This document shows positions 1 to 8,294 of a DNA stretch of 64,000 nucleotides, piece by piece. The stretch is from NCBI RefSeq assembly GCF_000758625.1, contig NZ_CP009283.1, positions 941,501-1,005,500 on the forward strand, given 5' to 3'. Origin of the DNA: Paenibacillus sp. FSL R7-0273 (GTDB lineage: Bacteria > Bacillota > Bacilli > Paenibacillales > Paenibacillaceae). How positions within the stretch are numbered: position 1 is the stretch's first letter; each line of letters starts with the position of its first letter. A program made the translations under genes and the position numbers. The notes below the pieces were generated by a model. The model saw only the letters and a list, made by a program, of their open reading frames with translations, was not told where the DNA came from and did no database searches.

Positions 1-1
1 A

Positions 2-376
2 TACAGCGACCCCCGGATTGCCTGTTTACGGGAGGTTACTGAGGAAACAGGACTTACCGGGCAGGATATTGGCGGCTTGACGCTCCGTTACATTATTAAC
101 CGGCTCAAGGCCGGACAGGAGATTCGTATACAGTACATCTTTATGGGCAATGTTGCACCTGGAAGCCGGCTGGTTCCCGGTGAAGAAGGAGAACTGCTGT
201 GGCTGGAAGCCGGCAGGGCTGGCGGCATGCAGGCCACGGCGTCAACACGCGCGGTGCTGCAGCATTATTTGGAGACAGGAATACATAACAATCACATTTA
301 TACCGGTACCATGCATTCGCAGCAGGGGGATCCTGCGGTAAGCTGGAGTGTACTGGAGGACTGGGAGGAATATTAA
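2..376 (+). CDS. Nudix hydrolase, C-terminal part (5' end outside window)
   Basis: The reading frame is open from the first bases of the window, so the gene starts upstream and an internal TTG at 77 is not its true start. The opening residues contain the core of a Nudix box, REVTEETGL, which carries the Mg2+-binding glutamates used to cleave nucleoside diphosphate-X substrates. The rest (IQYIFMGNV, then a C-terminal beta-rich part ending in ...WSVLEDWEEY) fits the second half of an MutT/8-oxo-dGTPase-like fold. The start of the Nudix box and the N-terminal strands are missing from view. The substrate cannot be told. The gene is followed closely by the tubby-like gene on the same strand. Confidence 0.8.
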   Translation, partial: YSDPRIACLREVTEETGLTGQDIGGLTLRYIINRLKAGQEIRIQYIFMGNVAPGSRLVPGEEGELLWLEAGRAGGMQATASTRAVLQHYLETGIHNNHIYTGTMHSQQGDPAVSWSVLEDWEEY

Positions 377-410
377 TTGATGAGGACGATGATCCGGAAA
401 GGGAGTTAAG

Positions 411-947
411 ATGATACGGGAATATAGCTTAGTAAAGCCCGTGTACAGGGGAAGCACCAAATCAATAACCATCTATGGCGCTAATCATATCCCAGTCGGC
501 TCGATTCAAAGAGTGTACAAAAACTGGCTGCAGCAGGCTTGTGATTTTATTTTTAACGCAACCTTTTTTGTGAATGTGCAGGCGTTTGATAACAGCGGGC
601 AGCCGGTCTGCAGCATCAGTGAGCAGCTTGGGCGGGATAGTCTTGTAAGGTCCAAGTGGACGGGCAGCTCCATTCATCTGGGGGAGTTTACGGTCAGTGA
701 TGCTACGAAGATTAAGGCGAATCCGAGAATGAATGTTCAGCTCGAAAGAGATTTTACTATAAGGCTAAAAAAGAACATCGGCAACAAGGGTGTCTATATG
801 ATGGATGAAGAGGATCAGGTGCTGGCGGAAATCAGCTATCAGAATCTGATATTTCGGCGAAACATAACGGTAAAGCTGGAGTCGGCGGACATTCACATTT
901 TAGATGCGGCGGCGTTATATTATATTTTTGACAGCCGGAATCATTGA
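411..947 (+). CDS. Tubby C-terminal / LURP-one-like domain protein
   Basis: A 178-residue protein with a good ribosome site (GGGAG, 5 bases before ATG 411). The sequence alternates short strands with basic and aromatic residues: a start of the type YSLVKPVYRGSTKSITIYG, then VGSIQRVYKNW, a middle part with FFVNVQAFDNSG, and a final helix DAAALYYIFD. This pattern resembles the bacterial tubby-like or LURP-one (LOR) fold, a beta barrel around a central helix. Members are mostly uncharacterised; some have been likened to phospholipid scramblases. No signal peptide or membrane segment is visible, so it is probably cytoplasmic. It sits between the Nudix gene and an acetyltransferase on the same strand. 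Family assignment is by pattern only. Confidence 0.5.
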   Translation: MIREYSLVKPVYRGSTKSITIYGANHIPVGSIQRVYKNWLQQACDFIFNATFFVNVQAFDNSGQPVCSISEQLGRDSLVRSKWTGSSIHLGEFTVSDATKIKANPRMNVQLERDFTIRLKKNIGNKGVYMMDEEDQVLAEISYQNLIFRRNITVKLESADIHILDAAALYYIFDSRNH

Positions 948-967
948 GGTTAGAAGAAGGAGCGCGC

Positions 968-1828
968 ATGATGGAAGAGCGGAACAAAAGGATTTTGCGG
1001 CTTATAGCACAAATCTCTACCGGAGCATTGGAATTTGTACGGTCTGCCTTTGAACGCAATGGAGTTACAATACTGTTTTATGCAGAATCCGGGAACAACC
1101 AGGGAGTGTTATGTCTGGCGGAGGATAACAGCTGTGTGATAGCCTACGCTGCATTCAGCGTATGCGGGGAGCCAGATATGCTGCTGGATTTAATAGATGA
1201 CAGAATCTTTCCTTATCTGCAGTCAAGTGAGCACCGGGAGATCTGCTTTAATGTATATGGAGATAATACAGAAATTATAGAATTTGTAAGGGAGCATGGA
1301 TTTGTATCTGATCTGGAGGGTTATCAGCTGAAGTATACGGGCGGACCGCCGGATCAAGCGGATAGCTTGTTACTGCAGGAGCAGGGATTTATACCGGAGA
1401 TGCTGGATGCCTTTATTATGCTTTTTGATACAGCTTACGAGCAGCTTTGTGTTGAGAATGGCTGGGAGACAGGCGGATACCGCAGGCAGGCGGAATGGTT
1501 TGGGCAGAGGCTTGAAGCATACGAGGCTGCAGGCCGGGTCCGTTCATTTTGGCTCCAGGAGAAATTGGCGGGTGCATATATCACAGAAGGTGATTATATC
1601 CGTGATCTTGTAGTAGCGCCGAAGCTGCAGAATAGAGGGTATGGAAGAATTATACTAAACCAATGCATAAGCCATATGATCAAAAATCAGGGAACCGGGG
1701 GCGTCTACCTGCGGGTGGCTGCCAGTAATGAAGATGCTCTCAGGTTTTATGAGCGGAATCAGTTTGTAATGACAGCGAGTTTTGCCGAACATACCTATCC
1801 GTCAGTAGCAGTAGTAAGTCCATCATAG
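968..1828 (+). CDS. GNAT family N-acetyltransferase
   Basis: I place the start at ATG 968, behind AGAAGGAG; the frame is open further upstream to a TTG inside the previous stop codon, but that has no ribosome site. The 286-residue protein ends in a clear GNAT domain. IRDLVVAPKLQNRGYGR at about residues 208-225 is the acetyl-CoA pyrophosphate loop (Q/RxxGxG/A), followed by the helix IILNQCISHMIKNQG and the last strand with NEDALRFYERNQFVM. The N-terminal half has the length and alternation of a second, degenerate GNAT fold, as in tandem-GNAT proteins. The acceptor substrate is unknown. It is probably co-transcribed with the kinase gene 15 bases downstream. Confidence 0.82.
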   Translation: MMEERNKRILRLIAQISTGALEFVRSAFERNGVTILFYAESGNNQGVLCLAEDNSCVIAYAAFSVCGEPDMLLDLIDDRIFPYLQSSEHREICFNVYGDNTEIIEFVREHGFVSDLEGYQLKYTGGPPDQADSLLLQEQGFIPEMLDAFIMLFDTAYEQLCVENGWETGGYRRQAEWFGQRLEAYEAAGRVRSFWLQEKLAGAYITEGDYIRDLVVAPKLQNRGYGRIILNQCISHMIKNQGTGGVYLRVAASNEDALRFYERNQFVMTASFAEHTYPSVAVVSPS

Positions 1829-1843
1829 TTAAGGATGAGTGCC

Positions 1844-2836
1844 ATGGAATTAACCGACAGCAGCAAAAGGATCGGCCTGATTAAGGATACTGTCTATTGC
1901 TTTATCTCCCCCGAAGCCGAAGTGCTGAGTGTAGAGAGCGTACCTGTGCATGCGGGGTCACGGGCTGTTGAGCTGATGCGCAATAAAGTGTGGCTGCAGT
2001 CCAGAGCAGGAATGCCGGAAGGGACAGCGGTAAAAGAGGAAATCTCTTTAATAACGAAGCAGGCTACTTTTGTGGAGCGTTCGGCACTTTCCAGGCTCTA
2101 TTCGCAGGGGGCCAAAGTACCCTTCAGCCTCTCAGGCCAGCCGCTCTACGAAGGGCGGAGCCTGCTGTGTATTGAGGATGTGGATTACCGGACGGATTAC
2201 AGCAGACTGGATCTGCCTGCCCTTCAGAAGAAGGAGATAGAGGCGCTGGCCTATATCCATTATGTTAATCTTGGCTGCAGATGCGATCTGCCCTGGCTGC
2301 CGCAGGTGAGTGAGGCCTATATTGCCGAGATCCTTAATACAAACTGGAGACCTTCCTGGGATTCCGCCAGGCAGAATCCGGCTTTTGCTGAAGCCTTCGG
2401 GCTGCAGACCCTTGAGAATATTGAGGAGATTGCCGGAAGAATTGCAGAGGATATGATACCGGTTATCTATGCTGCAGACACCTTTACAATGGTTCATAAT
2501 GATCTGAATCCAGGCAATGTTCTGGTGCATAACAATGATAAAATCCGTTTCATTGACTGGGAGGAGGCCCGCTACGGCTCGCTGTTCATGGACATCCCCA
2601 TGCGCTGCAGGACGCTGGAGCAGGCAGAGGAGTACCGGAGATGTCTTGCCGTTCTAGGCTGTGACATTCCGCAGCAGGAGTACGCCGGGCTGTTCCGGGC
2701 AGCCTCACGTTACCTGGGGCTCCGCTTCATGTGCTGGAACCTGGGAGTGTGGCAGGCGAATGAGCAGGCGAGGGCCGATCTGGTCAACTATATGAGGATG
2801 GTAACCGATCCGCTGTACAGCGGACAAGAATGCTAA
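1844..2836 (+). CDS. Aminoglycoside phosphotransferase / choline kinase-like enzyme
   Basis: ATG 1844 is preferred over ATG 1835 because AAGGA at 1831 is then 8 bases upstream. The 330-residue protein has the small-molecule kinase catalytic core: the Brenner motif HNDLNPGNVL at about residues 216-225 (catalytic Asp and metal-binding Asn), then IRFIDWEEA at about 233-241 with the second metal-binding Asp. It ends in the helical C-terminal lobe typical of choline kinase, thiamine kinase and aminoglycoside phosphotransferases. The N-terminal half is divergent and the nucleotide-binding lysine is not obvious. The true substrate is unknown. The family name does not by itself imply antibiotic resistance. 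Confidence 0.75.
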   Translation: MELTDSSKRIGLIKDTVYCFISPEAEVLSVESVPVHAGSRAVELMRNKVWLQSRAGMPEGTAVKEEISLITKQATFVERSALSRLYSQGAKVPFSLSGQPLYEGRSLLCIEDVDYRTDYSRLDLPALQKKEIEALAYIHYVNLGCRCDLPWLPQVSEAYIAEILNTNWRPSWDSARQNPAFAEAFGLQTLENIEEIAGRIAEDMIPVIYAADTFTMVHNDLNPGNVLVHNNDKIRFIDWEEARYGSLFMDIPMRCRTLEQAEEYRRCLAVLGCDIPQQEYAGLFRAASRYLGLRFMCWNLGVWQANEQARADLVNYMRMVTDPLYSGQEC

Positions 2837-2876
2837 ATATATTATGCTCCGGCATAAGGAAAAGAGGTCTGCAGCG

Positions 2877-4016
2877 ATGTCCCAAAGCTTCCAGGTTGTA
2901 CTCAAAAAGACAGTCGATCACTCTTATCAGATTGAAATCGGCGAAAGGCTGTTTCCGTCGCTAATCAGCGATCTGCAGCAGGGGCTTGTCCCCGGCGCCA
3001 GCAAATTTGCTGTCATTACGGATTCCTCGGTAGAGCCGCTCTACGGGCGTCCGCTGCTTGAGCTTCTGCTGCAGAACGGCTTTGCGGCAGAGCTGTTCTC
3101 CTTCCCGGCCGGCGAGAAATCCAAGACCCGTGAGACCAAAGCGCGGCTGGAAGATGAGCTGCTGAGCCGTTCCTACGGGCGGGACAGCTGCATTATCGCC
3201 GTCGGCGGCGGGGCCGTGACCGATCTGGCCGGCTTCCTTGCCGGGACGTTCGGCCGCGGGGTGCCGAGCCTGAACTATGCAACGACGCTGCTGGCGGCAG
3301 CTGATGCCTCCGTCGGCGGCAAGACCGGTGTCAATACACCGGTCGCCACCAACCTGATCGGCGTATTTCATCAGCCGCGTAAGGTGTACATTGATCTGGC
3401 GGCGTGGTGCACCCTTCCAGTCCGGGAGTTCCGGAGCGGCCTCGCCGAGACGATTAAGCATGCCTGTCTGGCGGATGCCGGATTCTTCCGTTATCTGGAG
3501 GAGCATATCGGTAAGGTCGTATCGCCGGACGGTCAGCTGATTCTGGATCCTGAGATATGTGAACAGATTGCCCTGCACAACTGCCGGATCAAATATGAGG
3601 TGGTCCAGCAGGATGAGCATGAGAGCAATCTGCGGCAGATTCTTAACCTCGGCCATACGGCGGGACGTGCGCTGGAGGCGGTGAGCGGATATGAGCTGCT
3701 GCACGGTGAAGCCGTTTCTGTAGGACTGGTTATACAAGCGCGGCTTGGAGTGAAGCTGGGGTACATGACGGGTGGTGAAGCTGAACGGGTTGTGAAGCTG
3801 CTGCAGCAGGCCGGCCTGCCGACAGAGCTTCCGGCCTCTATTACAAACCGTATGCTGGTGGACAAAATGTATACAGACAAGAAGGTGCGCAGCGGGCGGA
3901 TCCGCTTTGTTTTCCAGGAGGGGATCGGGGCTATGAAGACGTTTGAGGACGGCTCCTTCTCAGTGCCGGTGGACGAAGAGACGATTATGGCGCTGCTGCA
4001 GGAGCTACGCGGGTAA
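2877..4016 (+). CDS. aroB: 3-dehydroquinate synthase-like protein (AroB family)
   Basis: ATG 2877 follows AAAAGAGG by 8 bases; an in-frame ATG at 2844 lacks a ribosome site. The 379-residue length is usual for 3-dehydroquinate synthase, which turns DAHP into 3-dehydroquinate in the shikimate pathway using NAD+ and a divalent metal. Visible family features are the NAD-binding GGGAVTDLAGFLAG (about 110-123), the SVGGKTGVN loop, and metal ligands Glu191 (SGLAETIK), His260 (NLGHT) and His276 (LHGEAV). The RQILNLGHT segment keeps the arginine and asparagine expected to contact substrate. One oddity: the usual GHTxGHA reads GHTAGRA, replacing a conserved histidine by Arg264. No other shikimate gene lies nearby, so this may be a second copy or a related sugar-phosphate cyclase. 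Confidence 0.8.
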   Translation: MSQSFQVVLKKTVDHSYQIEIGERLFPSLISDLQQGLVPGASKFAVITDSSVEPLYGRPLLELLLQNGFAAELFSFPAGEKSKTRETKARLEDELLSRSYGRDSCIIAVGGGAVTDLAGFLAGTFGRGVPSLNYATTLLAAADASVGGKTGVNTPVATNLIGVFHQPRKVYIDLAAWCTLPVREFRSGLAETIKHACLADAGFFRYLEEHIGKVVSPDGQLILDPEICEQIALHNCRIKYEVVQQDEHESNLRQILNLGHTAGRALEAVSGYELLHGEAVSVGLVIQARLGVKLGYMTGGEAERVVKLLQQAGLPTELPASITNRMLVDKMYTDKKVRSGRIRFVFQEGIGAMKTFEDGSFSVPVDEETIMALLQELRG

Positions 4017-4098
4017 CGCAGCATTCCTTCCCGTATACGTTGAAGGCCTTGCTGCTTATCGGGGTAAGTAATAGTAAAGCTGAGCAGGAGGGATAGAC

Positions 4099-4428
4099 AT
4101 GGGTAACCCGATTAAGGAATTCAAGAATAGTATAGATGGCCTGAAAAAGTCACTGGATGGGGTTAAGCAATCGGTGGACCGCCTGAAAGAGCCGGTTGAC
4201 GAGGTAAAGGCCAATGTCCAGGAGACGCTGGATGAGGCCAAGAGCCGCACGGATGGAATTAAGACGCAGGTTAAACGGATGAAGGCATCGGTGCAGGAGA
4301 CCAAAGCGGTGCTGGGTGAGGTTAAGGATACCGTCACTGCAGCCTCTGGTGTTCTATATGCCCAGAAACGTTATAAACGGCTGCTGGGCCGCAGGAAAAA
4401 AGCAGACGTTGCCGGATCGGCAGGGTAA
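4099..4428 (+). CDS. Small amphipathic helical protein
   Basis: A 109-residue protein behind a strong AGGAGGG site. Residues 1-85 are an almost uninterrupted amphipathic helix rich in Lys, Glu, Asp, Val and Leu, with a loose periodicity of 7-11 residues (SIDGLKKSLDG, SVDRLKEPVDE). The C-terminal tail is basic (YKRLLGRRKKAD). There is no signal peptide or membrane helix. The pattern resembles YtxH/DUF948-like or LEA/apolipoprotein-like helices that lie on membranes or form coiled coils, but I cannot assign a family. The 82-base gap from aroB suggests it may share that transcript. Confidence 0.6.
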   Translation: MGNPIKEFKNSIDGLKKSLDGVKQSVDRLKEPVDEVKANVQETLDEAKSRTDGIKTQVKRMKASVQETKAVLGEVKDTVTAASGVLYAQKRYKRLLGRRKKADVAGSAG

Positions 4429-4975
4429 TGCCGTTTTTGAAGTAATCAGGTAAACGGGAACTTGATGAATCAGCAGGACATGATGGGGTGCGCGGGCTGC
4501 GAAGCAGCTGGAATTTGCCTAGAGTGTCTGCTGCGGATTGAATGGAAGCGGATTGTCTCTAGCGGAACAAGCAAACGGGATGAATACACGAAGGATGCTG
4601 CGATACAATGGGCTGTTTGGCGAAAAGGAGAGGCTTGCTGCTGATCGAACGGACTGAGATGACGTTATCTGCCTGATTTGAGACAAGGCTCAGTTCTGGC
4701 GGACCCCACAGCCTTTATTGCCTGCCTATCCTCGGAAAAACCGGCTTATGGGTCCAAATAAGCGCATCTGGGTCCGTTAGGAGGAAAAACCGCCGTAAAT
4801 CAGGTATTTAGCGTCAGCTGTGTCCGTTAAAGTTACCGCATTGGCTCGGGTACTGCAACAGAATAGTGCCAGTGCTGCGACTGCACGCAAGTACTGCAAC
4901 TGCACCGATGCTGGCAGCTATGCCGTCACAGCGGCTGTGCACGCACTAACAACATACAGTTTTATCCGCCAATTG
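4429..4975. other. Intergenic region between convergent units
   Basis: No convincing gene. A 60-codon frame from TTG 4462 lacks a ribosome site. Around 4701-4830 are degenerate repeated blocks: GTCCGTTA at 4772 and 4822, GGAAAAACCG at 4734 and 4783, and GGACC/GGTCC at 4701 and 4751. They recur at about 50 bp and resemble, in decayed form, the regularly spaced dyad elements found elsewhere in this window. Confidence 0.4.
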
Positions 4976-5026
4976 AAAGAGCAGCGGTTCTCAGATAATC
5001 AGATTGTCTGAGGACCGCTGCTCTTT
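4976..5026. terminator. 25-bp inverted repeat, probable bidirectional terminator
   Basis: The left arm 4976-5000 (starting AAAGAGCAGCGG) pairs with the right arm 5002-5026 (ending CCGCTGCTCTTT) over 25 positions. The only two deviations are G-U pairs in RNA. The arms begin with A and end with T runs of three. The repeat lies between a plus-strand gene and the end of the minus-strand operon at 5109, where a shared terminator is expected. The T tract is short, so termination strength is uncertain. Confidence 0.6.
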
Positions 5027-5108
5027 ATGGGTTAAAGGCTCTATCGTTCTTGTTCTCAAGGATCTGTCGAATGAATCCTAATAAGAAGCAGTATCCTGTT
5101 AATGCCGC

Positions 5109-7031
5109 TTAATTCGAGCCTGCCCCTGCATTTGCCTCTGCATTGGTATCCGTCTGCTCACCGGTATCCTCCGGCGCCGGATTCAAATCCGTCTCTGCGC
5201 CAGGATTCGTACTCAGCTCCGGATCCATATTCATGTCTGTGCCTGCGTCCGCAGCAGTTGACCCGACACTCTCCAGCGAATTGATAGTGAAGACAGGCAT
5301 ATACTGCTCACCGGTTTCTGTTCCCGCATAAGCATATCTGTTCTGATACTGTCCGGTAATGACGGCAGTTCCCGTAACAAAGCCGGCATTACCCTGCAGC
5401 AAAAGATAACGGCCATCAGCAATGCCGACGCTTCGACCGGAGTTATCAATGTAAATTTCGGCGTTCATTGTGACATCCGTATAAGGATGAAGCTCCAGAT
5501 CGGCAGCGGAGATAACCGGAGGCACCGTCTGCATGATACCGGTAAACTGATAGCCGCCATCACTTAAGGTATACACGCCTGTCTCACCGGACACGCCATC
5601 GCCGGTATCTGCATTAGTTACGAGAAGCGAGGCATCCTCTGCCTGCAGCTCATAGCTGTCTCCGGCAAAAGAGAAGAGCATTGAAATACCCTCAGGCTTG
5701 ATCTGATACGCCATAAAATCCGTGCGGCCGTCATCCCGGCCCCCGCGGATTACCACAACCGGCACTCCGGCTGCTGCAGCAAGCTGGTCGTCGAAGGAAA
5801 CGCCGCTCAGCCGCCCGGATTCCGGAATAACGCCGCCTGTCTGCGTTGAGACGACTCCGTCCTCCTGCAGATATGCATAATGCAGCATGCCGCTGCCGTC
5901 AACCCCCGCTACAGCCACCTTGGCCCCATATCGGCCGGAGACGGAAGCAACAAATACATATTTACCTTCCTCATCGCCGCCCGGCAGCAGCCGGACAGGC
6001 TCGGCGGTGTTCCAGGCCAGCTGTGCTGCAGCAATGTCTGCCGAAGTGTCCTGCAGTGGAGTGAGGCTGCTGTACAGCTGGATCGCCTCAGCAAACTGCC
6101 CGTTCCGCACAAGCCGGGCGGCGCTGGACAGAAGCTTCGATGTGCTTCGCTCAATAGAGGCCAGCAGCTTGGACGAGCCGGCATCAAGTCCTGCTGCCGC
6201 AGCGTAGTTACGGTACATCACAGCATGACTGGCAAACGCAGCTGTATTGTCACCATCAAGGTCTTTTTCAATAATAATGCGCGCGCTTCCTTCAGCCTGC
6301 TCCTGCACCCATGAAGCCTGGTAGCCGTGGCTATCATAGGCTTCCTTCATCGATAAGGCACTGTCAAGCATAGGCTGGAAGCTCCCGGCTGCTGCCAGCA
6401 CCTTCAGCCTAGCGATGTCATGCGACCTGAAGCCGGCTGCCAGCAGCTCCGTCTTGGTATCTGCGTCTCCATAATAAGCGTCAGGAATCAGGAGCAGGTT
6501 CCATTTGTAAGGTTCGCCGGTATCTTCACCGCTGCCGCCGGCTGCAAGCTCGGCCAGGAACTGGTCCTTGAATTGCCGGAAGCCGCCGGTGAGCTGCGCA
6601 GAAATCCCTGACTCCTCTGACAGCCTGCGGTAAAAGGCCTCATACGGCCCGCCGCTGACAAAATACTTGGCCTTCAGGCTGAGCAGGGAGGCATAGCTCT
6701 CCATGAAGCCTGCAAAATCCTTCGTAACAAGCTGATCTGCTGATATGCGGACCAGTGTATCCAGACCGCTGCGGATCGCCGTGATCGGCGCGAGCTCTGT
6801 AAGCCGCCCGGCAATTTGCTCCTCTTTATAATGAACGGAAAAATTATCAGCCGCCTGCCGGTACAGCCGCTCGGCCGCTATCAGGTCCCCGGCGGCGTAC
6901 AGCCGCTCAGCCTCCTGCACCATCCGGAGCTTGTCTTCAATCCGCAGGCCCTTTGAAACGAGCAGCCCCGCCATGCATATACACAGAATGATCATAATAT
7001 TCCGCAGGGTTATGGCCTGTTTGAACGTCAT
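5109..7031 (-). CDS. Membrane-anchored TPR-like extracytoplasmic protein of the vWA/tubulin locus
   Basis: A 640-residue protein with one N-terminal membrane segment (about residues 10-27, IMIILCICMAGLLVSKG) and no lipobox or cleavage site, so most of it should lie outside the membrane. Residues 30-70 form a TPR-like helix pair (AERLYAAGDLIAAERLYRQAADNF). A long helical region follows to about 320, then a beta-rich part with repeated short strands of propeller-like spacing (KYVFVASVSGRYGAKVAVAG). The C-terminal 45 residues are an acidic low-complexity tail of Asp, Glu, Asn, Thr and Ala. It is the last gene of a three-gene minus-strand unit diverging from the vWA gene at 8295. I do not recognise the family; role as an extracellular scaffold is inferred. 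Confidence 0.7.
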   Translation of the reverse strand: MTFKQAITLRNIMIILCICMAGLLVSKGLRIEDKLRMVQEAERLYAAGDLIAAERLYRQAADNFSVHYKEEQIAGRLTELAPITAIRSGLDTLVRISADQLVTKDFAGFMESYASLLSLKAKYFVSGGPYEAFYRRLSEESGISAQLTGGFRQFKDQFLAELAAGGSGEDTGEPYKWNLLLIPDAYYGDADTKTELLAAGFRSHDIARLKVLAAAGSFQPMLDSALSMKEAYDSHGYQASWVQEQAEGSARIIIEKDLDGDNTAAFASHAVMYRNYAAAAGLDAGSSKLLASIERSTSKLLSSAARLVRNGQFAEAIQLYSSLTPLQDTSADIAAAQLAWNTAEPVRLLPGGDEEGKYVFVASVSGRYGAKVAVAGVDGSGMLHYAYLQEDGVVSTQTGGVIPESGRLSGVSFDDQLAAAAGVPVVVIRGGRDDGRTDFMAYQIKPEGISMLFSFAGDSYELQAEDASLLVTNADTGDGVSGETGVYTLSDGGYQFTGIMQTVPPVISAADLELHPYTDVTMNAEIYIDNSGRSVGIADGRYLLLQGNAGFVTGTAVITGQYQNRYAYAGTETGEQYMPVFTINSLESVGSTAADAGTDMNMDPELSTNPGAETDLNPAPEDTGEQTDTNAEANAGAGSN

Positions 7032-7088
7032 AGTATAGTAGCCCCTTTTTTCAAAAATATAGCATGCCTGAGTCTTACGGCACTCTAT

Positions 7089-8012
7089 CTAAAAATCGGG
7101 GTCCCAGCGGTATTTCGCTTCCCTGACTTCGGCTATCCTTTGGTCGAGACCGTTCCAGGCCTCATGAGGGCTGGCGGAAATCAGTCTGGACAGCCGCAGA
7201 AACCGGTCCTTGGGCAGGTCCTGTACATATCTTCCGATCATGCCGGAGTACAGCAGCGCGTTCCGTTTCAGACGGACCGCCGCTCCCGCTACACCGGTCA
7301 GGATTTCTCTGCCCTTGTTCATTTCAAGAATCTGCACCTCATAATTCTTGACATAGCGGAGTGTGCGGTCCTTGATCAGCTCGGGCCGGACCCGGGCAAT
7401 CTCGCCGATATACTCGGCAAGCAGCGGCTCAAAATCACGCAGCAGCAGCTGCTCGAGCTCCAGATTCATATCCTTGCGCAGCTGGAAGCCGTGCAGCAGG
7501 GCAACGCGCTGGCGGGCGATCCGGTCTCCGCGCAGCAGGACAGAAATTTCGCGCAGCTTCTCATAGGCCAGCACATCATCTTCACGTAAGACAGCAACGG
7601 CCTCCTGGCGGTTCAGCTCCAGCCCTTCCCGGATGCGGTCAATATTCCGGCCGAGCAGCTCGTTTAAGGCAAAGAGGTTCTCATTCTGCCGGACCTTCCG
7701 CTGCATATAATAGAGGGCTGCAATCAGGACGGCCCCGCAGACTCCGCTGAGTGCCATCTGCTGCAGGCTCTGCCCGAAATAGACAGCAGCCAGAGTAAGC
7801 AGAAGGAGCAGCAGCAGGCGGGTATGCATCTTGCGCCCGGCGAGTGAAGCAGCCTGCCGGGCCACCGGTCTGAGAGCGGCCCGGCCGCATTTGCCGCAGC
7901 GTTCTTCACCGAGCGCGGTGTAATTGCCGCAGTGCCGGCAGACCCGCAGCTTGTCATGGGCGTAGCGCGGAGCCTTGAACGTCCGGAAGGTGACGGGTCT
8001 TTTTTTAGTCAC
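7089..8012 (-). CDS. Zinc-ribbon membrane protein of the vWA/tubulin locus
   Basis: Starts at GTG 8012, overlapping the end of the 50-codon gene upstream. The 307-residue protein opens with a basic stretch and a CxxC-type zinc ribbon (CRHCGNYTALGEERCGKCG, about residues 25-43). Two closely spaced hydrophobic helices follow (LLLLLLLTLAAVYFG and MALSGVCGAVLIAALYYM, about 65-105). The remaining 200 residues are charged and helical, with LNELLGRNIDRIREGLELNRQ and repeated Leu/Arg-rich helices, and are probably cytoplasmic like the ribbon. It resembles zinc-ribbon sensors or adaptors attached to membrane complexes; no enzymatic motif is visible. It is translationally coupled to its upstream neighbour and 57 bases from the 640-residue gene. 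Confidence 0.7.
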   Translation of the reverse strand: MTKKRPVTFRTFKAPRYAHDKLRVCRHCGNYTALGEERCGKCGRAALRPVARQAASLAGRKMHTRLLLLLLLTLAAVYFGQSLQQMALSGVCGAVLIAALYYMQRKVRQNENLFALNELLGRNIDRIREGLELNRQEAVAVLREDDVLAYEKLREISVLLRGDRIARQRVALLHGFQLRKDMNLELEQLLLRDFEPLLAEYIGEIARVRPELIKDRTLRYVKNYEVQILEMNKGREILTGVAGAAVRLKRNALLYSGMIGRYVQDLPKDRFLRLSRLISASPHEAWNGLDQRIAEVREAKYRWDPDF

Positions 8013-8157
8013 GGGATGGGGACCCTCCGTTCAGGGCGGCGAGCAGCCGCTCGTCGATGTCATCACGGGTGAGCGGCCTGCGCCGCCTTGAGGCGTAAAG
8101 TGAAATTTGAATGACGGCATATAGAAACGCAATGCCGAGTATGACGTATGAAATCAT
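8005..8157 (-). CDS. 50-residue single-pass membrane peptide
   Basis: A short gene: ATG 8157 follows GGGAG by 7 bases, and its TAA overlaps the GTG start of the zinc-ribbon gene by 8 bases. The first 22 residues are one hydrophobic helix (ISYVILGIAFLYAVIQISLY). It is followed by the basic cluster SRRRRP and a charged helix TRDDIDERLLAALNG, so an N-out, C-in topology is expected. Coupling to the next gene and the divergent position next to the vWA operon suggest it is part of the same envelope complex, perhaps an assembly or regulatory subunit. No family recognised. Confidence 0.6.
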   Translation of the reverse strand: MISYVILGIAFLYAVIQISLYASRRRRPLTRDDIDERLLAALNGGSPSRD

Positions 8158-8205
8158 GGAACTCTCCCTTTCATGCAGGCATAAAGTTGAAGTTTACAAT
8201 GTTTA

Positions 8206-8233
8206 ATTATATCATAATGGCATGCTATTGACA
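8206..8233 (-). promoter_or_regulatory. Possible promoter of the minus-strand envelope unit
   Basis: On the minus strand a perfect TATAAT (plus coordinates 8206-8211) lies 16 bases downstream of TGTCAA (8228-8233), a weak -35. It is 49 bases upstream of the start of the 50-residue gene. No equally good pair is seen for the plus-strand vWA gene in the same 137-base divergent gap. Confidence 0.35.
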
Positions 8234-8294
8234 GATTTTAGCTAACTGACGCAATGTCCCTAATACCGAATATAACACAAGAGGAGCCATCTTT

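Noticed and set aside
2877..4016. 2-deoxy-scyllo-inosose synthase, suggested by the neighbouring APH-type kinase
   Set aside because: The arginine and asparagine of RQILNLGHT and overall length fit 3-dehydroquinate synthase better, and no aminoglycoside biosynthesis genes are near.
4462..4644. 60-codon frame with CxxC-like cysteines starting at TTG
   Set aside because: No ribosome site, weak start and no recognisable fold; left as intergenic.
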